Assembly: GCF_009689005.1 (NCBI RefSeq)
Contig: NZ_AP021879.1
Coordinates: 2,170,001-2,234,000 of the forward strand
Reading direction: 5' to 3'
Origin: Desulfosarcina ovata subsp. ovata
GTDB taxonomy: Bacteria; Desulfobacterota; Desulfobacteria; Desulfobacterales; Desulfosarcinaceae
DNA: 64,000 nt
Positions 19,019 through 27,429 of this stretch are shown here, in pieces. The notes under the pieces were generated by a model that worked only from the letters and a program-made list of their open reading frames with translations, was not told where the DNA came from and did no database searches. The position numbers and the translations under genes were made by a program. Every line of letters begins with the position of its first letter. Position 1 is the first letter of the stretch.

Positions 19019-19966
19019 ATGACCAAGGGAAAAACCGAGCAAAAGCCCGTCCTGCTGGTGGCTCTGGGCGGCAACGCCCTTATCCGCAAGGGAGAAACCG
19101 GCACCGTGGACGAGCAGTTCGCCAACCTCAAAATCCCCATGGCGCAGATTGCCCGTCTATCGCGGGATTACCGCATCATCATCACCCACGGCAACGGTCC
19201 CCAGGTGGGCAACCTGTTGCTCCAGCAGGAGTGCTGTGATGCGGTGCCCCGGCTGCCCCTGGAAATTCTCGTGGCCCAAACCCAGGGGCAGATCGGCTAC
19301 ATGATCGAATCGACCCTGGACGAGGCCCTGATGGCCTTGGGCATCAACGACCAGCCGCTGGTCAGTCTGATCAGTTATGTGGTGGTCGACAAAAACGACA
19401 AGGCGTTCCTGCATCCGGACAAACCCGTGGGGCCGGCCTTTTCCCGTGAAAAGGCCGCCAGCCTGCCCTACCCCACGGTCCGGACCCCCAAGGGCCACCG
19501 CCGGGTGGTGGTGTCGCCCAAGCCGGTGACCATCGTCGAGAAACGGGAAATCCGCACCCTGATCGATAGCGGGTTTATCGTCATCTGCTGCGGTGGTGGC
19601 GGCATTCCCGTGGTGCGGGCCGGCCGGACCTTCGATGGCGTGGACGCCGTTATCGACAAGGACCTGGCCAGCGCCCGCCTGGCCGTCGAGGTGGGCGTGG
19701 ATCTGATGGTCATCGCCACGGATGTGGCGGGCGTGGCCCTGGACTACGGCAAACCCGGCCAGCGCTACCTGAAACGGGTGGACCGTGAAACCGCCGCCCG
19801 GTACATTAACGAGGGACACTTTTCCGCCGGTGCCATGCTGCCCAAGGTGGAAGCGGCCATGCAGTTCATCCATGGCGGCGGCAAACGGGCACTGATCACC
19901 AGTCTGGAACGTATTACCGAGGCGGTGGCCGGCAAGGCCGGCACCGAATTTAGAAAAACATGTTGA
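19019..19966 (+). CDS. arcC: Carbamate kinase
   Basis: 315 aa. It opens with the family signature LVALGGNALI and has THGNGPQVGN and the CCGGGGIPV segment of carbamate kinases. It makes ATP and carbamate from carbamoyl phosphate and ADP, or the reverse. The ATG at 19019 lies only two bases after an AAGGG, an unusually short spacing; no better start exists before the conserved N-terminus. It sits between argF and pyrB, so both users of carbamoyl phosphate flank the enzyme that makes or burns it. Confidence 0.9.
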   Translation: MTKGKTEQKPVLLVALGGNALIRKGETGTVDEQFANLKIPMAQIARLSRDYRIIITHGNGPQVGNLLLQQECCDAVPRLPLEILVAQTQGQIGYMIESTLDEALMALGINDQPLVSLISYVVVDKNDKAFLHPDKPVGPAFSREKAASLPYPTVRTPKGHRRVVVSPKPVTIVEKREIRTLIDSGFIVICCGGGGIPVVRAGRTFDGVDAVIDKDLASARLAVEVGVDLMVIATDVAGVALDYGKPGQRYLKRVDRETAARYINEGHFSAGAMLPKVEAAMQFIHGGGKRALITSLERITEAVAGKAGTEFRKTC

Positions 19967-20054
19967 ACGCCCTGGCCGGATCCGCCCGTTCAACCCCCAA
20001 CGGATCAAACCAACCGAACCCATCCAACCCATTAACCGCCCAGGAGGATACCCG

Positions 20055-20990
20055 ATGGCCGCCTTCCCGTTAAACCACGTCATCGAATCCCAGCAGTTCG
20101 ACCGCGACCTGCTGGAAACCGTTTTTCGCACCGCCGACCAGATGAAGGCTGATCTGTCCGGTGAACGCCGTTTTGCCAAAGCCCTGGAAGGCCGCATCAT
20201 GGCCTCCCTCTTCTACGAACCCTCCACCCGGACGCGCTTCTCCTTCGAGAGCGCCATGCTGCGCCTGGGCGGGGCGGTGATCACCACCGAGAATGCCCGC
20301 GAGTTCTCCAGCGCTGCCAAGGGGGAGAGCCTGGCCGATTCCACGCGCATCATGAACGGATACGCCGACGTAATCGTCATGCGTCACAACGAGGCCGGCA
20401 GCGCGGCACGGGCATCCGAGATCTCCCGCATCCCGGTGATCAATGCCGGAGACGGGGCGGGCCAGCACCCGACCCAGGCCCTTCTGGACATGTACACCAT
20501 CGTCGACGCCTTTGACGGCATCCGGGGGCTGAAGATCGCCATGGTGGGCGACCTGCGCTACGGCCGCACGGTCCGCTCCCTGGCATACCTGCTGACCAAA
20601 TACGAGGGGGTCGAAATCGCTTTCGTCTCGCCGCCGGTCTGCAAGATGGAGGGGGATATCAAGGCCTACCTGGACAGGAACCAGGTTCCCTGGCACGAAG
20701 AGACCAACCTGGATCAGGTGGTCGCAAAGGTGGACTGCGTCTACATGACCCGCATCCAGAAGGAACGCTTCCACGACCCCGAGGACTACCAGGCGGCTGC
20801 CGGCCAGTACATCCTCACCCCCGAGCGGGTCCGGGCCATGAAGCCCAGTGCCATCATCATGCATCCGCTGCCCCGGGTAGACGAGATTCCCAAGGATGTA
20901 GACGACGATCCCCGGGCACGCTATTTCGAGCAGGCCCAGAACGGCCTCTATATCCGCATGGCCTTGCTCTACCTTCTGCTGTCGAAATAG
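20055..20990 (+). CDS. pyrB: Aspartate carbamoyltransferase, catalytic subunit
   Basis: 311 aa. Carbamoyl-phosphate site PSTRTRFSFE (about residue 56), GDGAGQHPTQALLD, and HPLPRVDEI (about residue 270). It commits aspartate and carbamoyl phosphate to pyrimidine synthesis. AGGAGG precedes the ATG at good spacing. No pyrI regulatory subunit gene follows. Linkage to arcC suggests that carbamate-kinase-derived carbamoyl phosphate may feed pyrimidines; that is inference. Confidence 0.92.
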   Translation: MAAFPLNHVIESQQFDRDLLETVFRTADQMKADLSGERRFAKALEGRIMASLFYEPSTRTRFSFESAMLRLGGAVITTENAREFSSAAKGESLADSTRIMNGYADVIVMRHNEAGSAARASEISRIPVINAGDGAGQHPTQALLDMYTIVDAFDGIRGLKIAMVGDLRYGRTVRSLAYLLTKYEGVEIAFVSPPVCKMEGDIKAYLDRNQVPWHEETNLDQVVAKVDCVYMTRIQKERFHDPEDYQAAAGQYILTPERVRAMKPSAIIMHPLPRVDEIPKDVDDDPRARYFEQAQNGLYIRMALLYLLLSK

Positions 20991-21319
20991 GATCATCCAT
21001 CAAATAACCCGTTTGCCGATCCCGGACGGATAAAAAACAGCCGTCAAAGCGCCCCGGTGGCATCCCAATGTTCAAACCGGACCGATGTCACGGGGGTGGG
21101 GTCACCGTCACCGTTGGCCGGGCAATGGTGATATGGAAAGTATCCCACCACATATGGTGGCAATTATCAATCCATTCCCCCCTCAATTGTGCTTTTCACT
21201 TTACAACCCCATATTCGAATGGTATTTATTGGCCAATCTGCACCCCATATATGGGGGTATGGTCGCCACTTTCCCGGCATTTTATTCTCTATTCGGTCTC
21301 CGTCCAAAAGCAGGCAGCA
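20991..21319 (+). promoter_or_regulatory. smc upstream region with two palindromes
   Basis: An AT-rich 5' region. CCACCA-CATA-TGGTGG is a 6-bp inverted repeat at 21145-21160, and CCCCATATATGGGG is a perfect 14-bp palindrome at 21243-21256, 80-180 bp before the smc start. Both share the theme of C-run, ATAT, G-run. They could be operator sites or cruciforms. No promoter hexamers are certain. Confidence 0.45.
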
Positions 21320-24300
21320 ATGAAACTAAAAAAACTGGATATCGTCGGTTTCAAGTCCTTTTGCGAAAAAGCCAGTATCAACTTTCCGCCGGGCATTTGT
21401 GCGGTGGTCGGCCCCAATGGTTGCGGCAAAAGCAATGTGGTCGACGCCCTGCGCTGGGTGATGGGCGAACAGAGCATCAAGCAGCTGCGCGGCAAGGACA
21501 AGGAAGACATCATCTTTTCCGGCGCCAACGGCCGGCCGCCGCTGAACCTGGCCGAGGTCTCCCTGACCCTGGTCAACGACAACGGCAGCATGCCCGAAGA
21601 GTTCCGGGATTTCAGCGAAGTGATGGTGACCCGCCGGCTCTACCGCAGCGGCGAAACCGCCTACCTGATCAACAAACAGCCCTGCCGGCTCAAGGACATT
21701 CACAATATCTTCATGGGCAGCGGGGCGGGCTCGCGCACCTACTCGGTGATTCAGCAGGGCAACATCGGCGCCATCACCGACGCCGGTCCGAACGAACGCC
21801 GGGTCTTCATCGAGGAGGCGGCGGGGGTAACCCGCTACAAGATGCGCAAAACCGAAGCCCTGCGCAAGGTGGATGCCACCAATCAGAACCTGCTGCGGGT
21901 CAAGGATATCATCACCGAAATCGATCGTCAGATGGCCGGGCTCAAACGCCAGGCCCAGAAAGCCGAACGGTTCAAAGCCCTCAAGGCCGAGGCCCGACAG
22001 ATCGACATCCTCCTGCTCTGCCACCACGACACCGATCTGCGCCGCCAGATGGAAGCCCTGGCCGGCATGCTCAAATCACTCAAAGACGAGGACATCGGCC
22101 AGAACACCCAGTTGAAACAGATCGATGCGGCCGTCGAGGCAATCAAGCTGCGCCGTTTCGAAAAGGACCGTGACATCGCCGCGCAAAAATCGCGCAAGTT
22201 CGAAATCCAGCGCAAAATCGACCGCATGGAGGCCGACCTGATCCATCTCAAGACCGACCGGGAACGGCTGGTGGGTGAAGTGGCCGAACTGGAGGCGGCC
22301 CGCGCCGACCTTGCGGCCAAAAACGACGACATCGTCAGCGAAATCGACCAGGTTCAGCAGCAGCACGGCCGCCTGCAAACCCAGATCGATGATCTGAAGG
22401 CCGCTATTGCCCGTGAAAATACCGACTCGGCAGCCCTGCGCGATCAGATCAGCAGCCTGAACCAGGCCATGGAAACGGCCAAGAGCGATTTGATGAAAAT
22501 GGTCGCCGAAGAGGCCCGGGTGAAAAACAGCCACCAGAACGCGTCCAACAACCGCGAATCCCTCAAACGGCGCCTGCGGCGGATTGACGAGGAGACCGCC
22601 CTGGCGGAAAAAACCGTCCGCGAGGCCACCACCCGCCGCGAGACCGCCGATGCCGAACTGGCCCAGATCAAAAACGATATCCGCGATCTGGACGAACGGA
22701 TCGCCGAGCGGAAACAGGAACTGGACCGCGCCATCAGCGGTCTCTCCGCCCAGGTCAAGGCCACCCAGACCCTGGAGATGGAACGTAACAAGGCCCACAG
22801 CAGTCTGGCGGCCCTCAAAAAAATGGAAGCCAACCTGGACTGGTACAAGGACGGGGTTAAAACGGTGCTCAAGGCCGCCCGGGAACCCGATCCCCAGACC
22901 GGCGGCGCCCCCTTAAACGGCATCGTCGGCCTGCTGGCCGATGTGATCGAGCCGGCGACCGGATGGGAGACCGCCGTGGAGGCGGCCCTGGGCGAATCCC
23001 TGCAGTACATCCTGGTTCAGGATCAGACCGTCGGTGCGGCCGCCATCGACCACCTGCAGCAGGCCCGGGCCGGTCGTTGCGGATTTATTCCTGTGGGGGC
23101 CATCCGAGCCATTGACGATCGTCCGGAAAAACTGCCGGATCCTGAGCAGCGCCTTTTGAACCACGTTCAGGTCAAGGAGGGCTATGCGCCGGTTGCCGGC
23201 GCCCTGCTCGGTCATGTGGCCGTCTCCGACACCCTGGCCAACGCCCGTGAAATATACAACCGCAACGGTCGCGTGCAGACCGTGGTCACCCGCGACGGCG
23301 ACCTGCTCTCCCATCAGGGGGTGATGATCGGCGGCAGCCCGGAAAAACTGTCTGGCATCCTGGCCAAGAAACAGGAGCTCCGCAGCCTGGCACAAACCTG
23401 CGCCCAATTGGACAGCCAGGCCGAGGCGGCCCACCGGTCCCAGACGGAAATGGAAGCGCACGTCCGCGACCTTGAAAAAACCCTTCAGGAGACCATCAGC
23501 GAAAAAAGCCACGCCGCCCAGGATGCCATGGAGGCCGAAAAAGCCCTCTACCGCACCGACGAGGACTTGAAAAATGCCAGCCGTCATCTGGATATCGTCC
23601 GCCTGGAGCAGGAGCAGCTCATGGGTGAGGAGATGGATCTGGATGAAGAGATCGAGCGCACCAACACCCTGCTGGCGACCCTCGCCCGCGACGTCAGTGA
23701 GGCTCAGGAAAATGTGGCCCGCAGTTCGGCACGCATCGATGAAACCGCCCGAAAGATGGAAGACTTCAACCAGCGGATCGTCGACCTGAAGCTAAAGCGC
23801 ACCTCGGCTGGCGCCAACCTGGACAATTGTGCCAGCACCCTGCGGCGACTGAAGGATTTCCAGGCTGACGGCATCCGCCGGCTGGAACAGCTGACGGGCG
23901 ACATCGCCGCCAAAAGGGCCAAGCTGGATGGGTCCGGCAAACGCGATGAAATTCTCAAGCGCGATCTGGACGCCCACTACAATGCCCTGAAGGAACTGGA
24001 AAGCCGACTCAGCGAGGATGAAAAGACCTTTAGCGACATCGACGCCCGCCTGAAGGAAAGCGACGCCCGGATCTCCGAAATCCAGACCCAGCGCGAGAAA
24101 CTGCACCAGAAAATCCGGACCCTGGAGATGGACCTGGCTGAAAAGCGCATCAAGCGCGAGAACCTGGAGAACCGCTGCCAGGAGTACTACCATTGCGCCA
24201 TCGCCGACCTGGCACCGCCCCAAGCTGAGGAATCCGCGGAAGCGACCGAACCCGATGCCGGCGAAATGGAAAAACAACTTTCCGCCATCCGTCAGAAACT

Positions 24301-24931
24301 CAGCACCATCGGAGATGTCAACCTGGAGGCGATCCGCGAGTACGAGGAGCAGAAGGAGCGTTTCGATTTTCTGAGCGAGCAGCGCGACGATCTGGTCAAG
24401 GCCATTGACGGCCTGCACCGGGTGATCCGCAAGATCAACCGCATCACCCAGGAGCGCTTCATGGACACCTTCAACAAAATCAACGAGAAATTGCAGGAGG
24501 TGTTCCCGCGGCTATTCCAGGGCGGCAGCGCCCGCCTGGTGCTTACCGAGCCCGACAATCCCCTGGAGACCGGGGTGGAGTTCATGGTCTCCCCGCCCGG
24601 AAAAAAGCTGACCCGCATGAGCCTTTTGTCCGGTGGCGAGAAGGCCCTGTCGGCGATCAGCTTCATCTTCTCCATTTTTCTGCTCAAGCCGGCATCGTTC
24701 TGTCTCATGGACGAGATCGACGCCCCCCTGGATGACGCCAATGTCATGCGCTTCAACAACCTGATGAAGGTGATCGGTGAGAAGTCCCAGATCATCATGA
24801 TCACCCACAACAAAAGCAGCATGGAATTCGCCGACACCCTGTTCGGCATCACCATGGAACAGAAAGGCCTCTCTAAGGTGGTCTCGGTCAACCTGGATCA
24901 TGACACGGCCAAGGAACTGACCGCCGCATAA
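21320..24931 (+). CDS. smc: Chromosome partition protein SMC
   Basis: 1203 aa ATPase that compacts and segregates chromosomes as a dimer with ScpAB. It has the N-terminal Walker A GPNGCGKSN (about residues 32-40), a first long coiled coil, a hinge domain (about 520-680, with LNGIVGLLADVI), a returning coiled coil, the signature LLSGGEKAL and Walker B CLMDEIDAPLDD. The start is the ATG of MKLKKLDIVGFKSF, the canonical SMC N-terminus; the frame extends upstream but that part is not conserved. The ribosome site is weak (GCAGG). It is followed by ftsY, a common pairing. Confidence 0.95.
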   Translation: MKLKKLDIVGFKSFCEKASINFPPGICAVVGPNGCGKSNVVDALRWVMGEQSIKQLRGKDKEDIIFSGANGRPPLNLAEVSLTLVNDNGSMPEEFRDFSEVMVTRRLYRSGETAYLINKQPCRLKDIHNIFMGSGAGSRTYSVIQQGNIGAITDAGPNERRVFIEEAAGVTRYKMRKTEALRKVDATNQNLLRVKDIITEIDRQMAGLKRQAQKAERFKALKAEARQIDILLLCHHDTDLRRQMEALAGMLKSLKDEDIGQNTQLKQIDAAVEAIKLRRFEKDRDIAAQKSRKFEIQRKIDRMEADLIHLKTDRERLVGEVAELEAARADLAAKNDDIVSEIDQVQQQHGRLQTQIDDLKAAIARENTDSAALRDQISSLNQAMETAKSDLMKMVAEEARVKNSHQNASNNRESLKRRLRRIDEETALAEKTVREATTRRETADAELAQIKNDIRDLDERIAERKQELDRAISGLSAQVKATQTLEMERNKAHSSLAALKKMEANLDWYKDGVKTVLKAAREPDPQTGGAPLNGIVGLLADVIEPATGWETAVEAALGESLQYILVQDQTVGAAAIDHLQQARAGRCGFIPVGAIRAIDDRPEKLPDPEQRLLNHVQVKEGYAPVAGALLGHVAVSDTLANAREIYNRNGRVQTVVTRDGDLLSHQGVMIGGSPEKLSGILAKKQELRSLAQTCAQLDSQAEAAHRSQTEMEAHVRDLEKTLQETISEKSHAAQDAMEAEKALYRTDEDLKNASRHLDIVRLEQEQLMGEEMDLDEEIERTNTLLATLARDVSEAQENVARSSARIDETARKMEDFNQRIVDLKLKRTSAGANLDNCASTLRRLKDFQADGIRRLEQLTGDIAAKRAKLDGSGKRDEILKRDLDAHYNALKELESRLSEDEKTFSDIDARLKESDARISEIQTQREKLHQKIRTLEMDLAEKRIKRENLENRCQEYYHCAIADLAPPQAEESAEATEPDAGEMEKQLSAIRQKLSTIGDVNLEAIREYEEQKERFDFLSEQRDDLVKAIDGLHRVIRKINRITQERFMDTFNKINEKLQEVFPRLFQGGSARLVLTEPDNPLETGVEFMVSPPGKKLTRMSLLSGGEKALSAISFIFSIFLLKPASFCLMDEIDAPLDDANVMRFNNLMKVIGEKSQIIMITHNKSSMEFADTLFGITMEQKGLSKVVSVNLDHDTAKELTAA

Positions 24932-25075
24932 CCCCAACATAACGAGGGTGAAAAAAAATCATGGCCAAAGCTTGCAAAAGCGGTCGGTCAAGGCATATTT
25001 AGGGTCGTAAAACCTGGCTCAACACAAAACAGAATCCGGATTCATAAAAAATCCATCACGATGGTAAGGATATCC

Positions 25076-26230
25076 ATGGCACTCAATTGGTTCAAAAAGA
25101 AAAAAGACAAAACCGACGATAGTGAAGCTCCGGCCGCCCCCGAAACACCGTCGGCCACCGCCTCCACCGGATCGGAAGCCGGTAATTCGCCAGCGGCCGA
25201 TTCCGAATCGCCCCAGCCCGCCCCTCCGGCCGGCGAGGCCGACAACGACACCGTCGATCAAGCGGTACCGGTCGATGATGCCGCATCCATCCCCGATCAG
25301 GCGGCCCCGGACAGTGGGAAATCAGGCACGGGCCTGTTCGCCCGCCTGAAGTCGGGCCTTTCCAAAACCCGCCAGATTCTTACCACCGACATCGACGAGC
25401 TGTTTCTGGGCAAGAAACTGGTCGATGACGAGATGCTCGAAGATCTGGAGGAGCGATTGATCACCTCGGACATGGGGGTCCAGACCACCCTGGCGATCAT
25501 GGAGAAGATCTCTGCCAGGCGTTCCCGCATTGCCGGTGCCGCCGCATTGAAAACGGCCCTCAAAGAAGAGATCCTGGCCTATTTCGAGGCCCTGCCCGAA
25601 CCGGTTCCCGAAGCGGCCGCCCGACCGCATGTGGTCATGGTGGTCGGCGTCAACGGCGTGGGCAAAACCACCACCATCGGCAAGCTGGCCGCCCACGAGG
25701 CCCGCAAGGGCAAAAAGGTGCTGATCGCCGCTGCCGACACCTTCCGCGCGGCCGCCATCGAGCAGATCGCCATCTGGGCCGAGCGGGCCGGCGCGGACAT
25801 CGTCCGCCACAAGGACAACGCGGATCCGGCCGCCGTTGCCTATGACGGCATCGACGCGGCCATCTCGCGGGGTACGGATATCGTTTTCGTGGACACGGCC
25901 GGCCGCCTGCACACCAAGGTCAACCTCATGGAGGAGATCAAAAAGATCCAGCGCACCGTGGCCAAACGGCTTCCCGGGGGCCCCCACGAAGTTCTGCTGG
26001 TGCTCGACGCCACCACGGGCCAGAACGCTCTGTCGCAGGCCAAGATGTTCAACGAGGCCCTGGGCGTCACCGGACTGGCCCTGACCAAACTGGATGGCAC
26101 GGCCAGGGGCGGCATCGTGGTCAGCATCTGCAGCAGCCTGAACATCCCCCTGAAGTACATCGGGGTGGGCGAAAGCGTCGACGACCTTCAGGAATTTGAT
26201 GCGCAGCAGTTTGTCGAAGCATTGTTTTAA
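25076..26230 (+). CDS. ftsY: Signal recognition particle receptor FtsY
   Basis: 384 aa. An N-terminal basic patch (NWFKKKKDK) is followed by an acidic, Pro/Ala-rich A domain (to about residue 80). The NG GTPase domain has [10 protein letters not shown] (about residue 190), the [10 protein letters not shown] box, DTAGRLHTK (about residue 271) and [10 protein letters not shown]. It docks SRP-ribosome complexes at the membrane for co-translational insertion. The ATG at 25076 has AAGGA six bases upstream. It lies 144 bp after smc on the same strand. Confidence 0.95.
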   Translation: MALNWFKKKKDKTDDSEAPAAPETPSATASTGSEAGNSPAADSESPQPAPPAGEADNDTVDQAVPVDDAASIPDQAAPDSGKSGTGLFARLKSGLSKTRQILTTDIDELFLGKKLVDDEMLEDLEERLITSDMGVQTTLAIMEKISARRSRIAGAAALKTALKEEILAYFEALPEPVPEAAARPHVVMVVGVNGVGKTTTIGKLAAHEARKGKKVLIAAADTFRAAAIEQIAIWAERAGADIVRHKDNADPAAVAYDGIDAAISRGTDIVFVDTAGRLHTKVNLMEEIKKIQRTVAKRLPGGPHEVLLVLDATTGQNALSQAKMFNEALGVTGLALTKLDGTARGGIVVSICSSLNIPLKYIGVGESVDDLQEFDAQQFVEALF

Positions 26231-26231
26231 G

Positions 26232-26272
26232 GTGTTAACCTGTTAAGGGGGCAGTTGTTTACAGGTTAACAC
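26232..26272. terminator. Hairpin between convergent ftsY and solute-binding protein genes
   Basis: A perfect 12-bp inverted repeat, GTGTTAACCTGT and ACAGGTTAACAC, with a 17-base loop, directly after the ftsY stop. It lacks a clear T run on either side, so it may be a transcript-stabilising hairpin or a factor-assisted terminator. Confidence 0.5.
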
Positions 26273-26296
26273 TCCATCGGACGACAATGTGGCAGT

Positions 26297-27412
26297 TCAG
26301 CCTTGCCATTGGGTTCCGGTTCCCAACGCCAAAGGGCGGTAAATAGCAGCTTCTGGCACCAATTCCCCTATCTTTCTGCCCCGGGTAATTCGTTGCAATC
26401 GGAATAATGTTTCAAGAGACTTGCTGAACCTCTTCTTTGGAAAATTGTTGCTCAGGATGGTGAAGATATTCTCGTTCCGATTTCCGGCCTGGTCCCAGTC
26501 GTACAATTCGCTCAATACGCTATTGGCGATAAAGCGCAGGTCTGGGTTGCCAATTCCTAACCCGATGGCATAGTGTTCGGAAGTGTAATAGTCCTCCGAT
26601 ACAACAATATCGGTTGTGTGGCTGTCCTGCATGTCCTTTTGCCGCAAAGCCAGTAGAATTTCCCTGTCTGCCACATACGCTATGATTTCGTCTTTTTTAA
26701 GCGCTTCCAATCCCTGATAATGGTTTTTGAAGGACTGCAGCTTCAGTTTTTCATGCACGGGCAAACCGAAATTATTATTTTTCTTTCGAAGATCCTGCAG
26801 GATGTGATTCGCCTCTGCTTCGGTCGTCGTTTCTCCCAGCACACCAACCTTCAGGGGGTTGGCTTTTTCATCATTTTCCGGGTCCTTTTTTTCACGATAC
26901 ATGACCGATGCACCACTTAAAAAAGTAAACAAACTGAAATCGGCAACCCGCATACGCTCGAGCGTTACTGTCGATGCTCCGCAGAGCATATTGATTTCAC
27001 CATTTTTCAAGGCATCGAAACGATCTGCCGCCTCGACTTTTTTGTAATCAAAACTGCTGTACAATCCGGCTTGAACAGCACGCTTGGCGATACGATTGCA
27101 CAAATCAACCGTATAGCCACTGGCTTGAGTGGGATCCCCATCCCCATTTTCATCATCAAAGGAAGAAAAAGGAGGTGCGTCGGCCCTGACACCAAGGATG
27201 AGCACCGTGTTTGTATCCTGGCAATCACCATCCATGATTGAAGCAAACAGGAAAACAAGACTGAACAGGAGCATGAAACCACCTTTCAGCTCCAACACGG
27301 CGAAGAAAGTGTGATGGTTCTTTTTATCTGCAATTCCGAACGTTGGCCATCGAATGGTTTCCGTTTTGTGACCGTGTTTGCGGTCGACAGATCGGCAAAT
27401 GCAGTTTTTCAT
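26297..27412 (-). CDS. Periplasmic solute-binding protein, amino-acid type (SBP_bac_3)
   Basis: About 371 aa as drawn. After a hydrophobic export segment (FMLLFSLVFLFASIM) comes a bilobed binding domain with RADAPPFSSFDDENGDG, ASGYTVDLCNRIAKR, the MLCGASTVTLERM loop and KVGVLGETTT, typical of family-3 binding proteins. The start is uncertain: an ATG at 27412 has GGGGAT upstream and follows the previous stop closely; an ATG at 27274 has AAAGGTGG and sits directly at the export segment. No ABC permease or ATPase is nearby. The only partner is the PilZ membrane protein 17 bp upstream, so a sensory rather than transport role is likely (inference). Confidence 0.75.
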   Translation of the reverse strand: MKNCICRSVDRKHGHKTETIRWPTFGIADKKNHHTFFAVLELKGGFMLLFSLVFLFASIMDGDCQDTNTVLILGVRADAPPFSSFDDENGDGDPTQASGYTVDLCNRIAKRAVQAGLYSSFDYKKVEAADRFDALKNGEINMLCGASTVTLERMRVADFSLFTFLSGASVMYREKKDPENDEKANPLKVGVLGETTTEAEANHILQDLRKKNNNFGLPVHEKLKLQSFKNHYQGLEALKKDEIIAYVADREILLALRQKDMQDSHTTDIVVSEDYYTSEHYAIGLGIGNPDLRFIANSVLSELYDWDQAGNRNENIFTILSNNFPKKRFSKSLETLFRLQRITRGRKIGELVPEAAIYRPLALGTGTQWQG

Positions 27413-27429
27413 TGTTATCATCCCCATGT

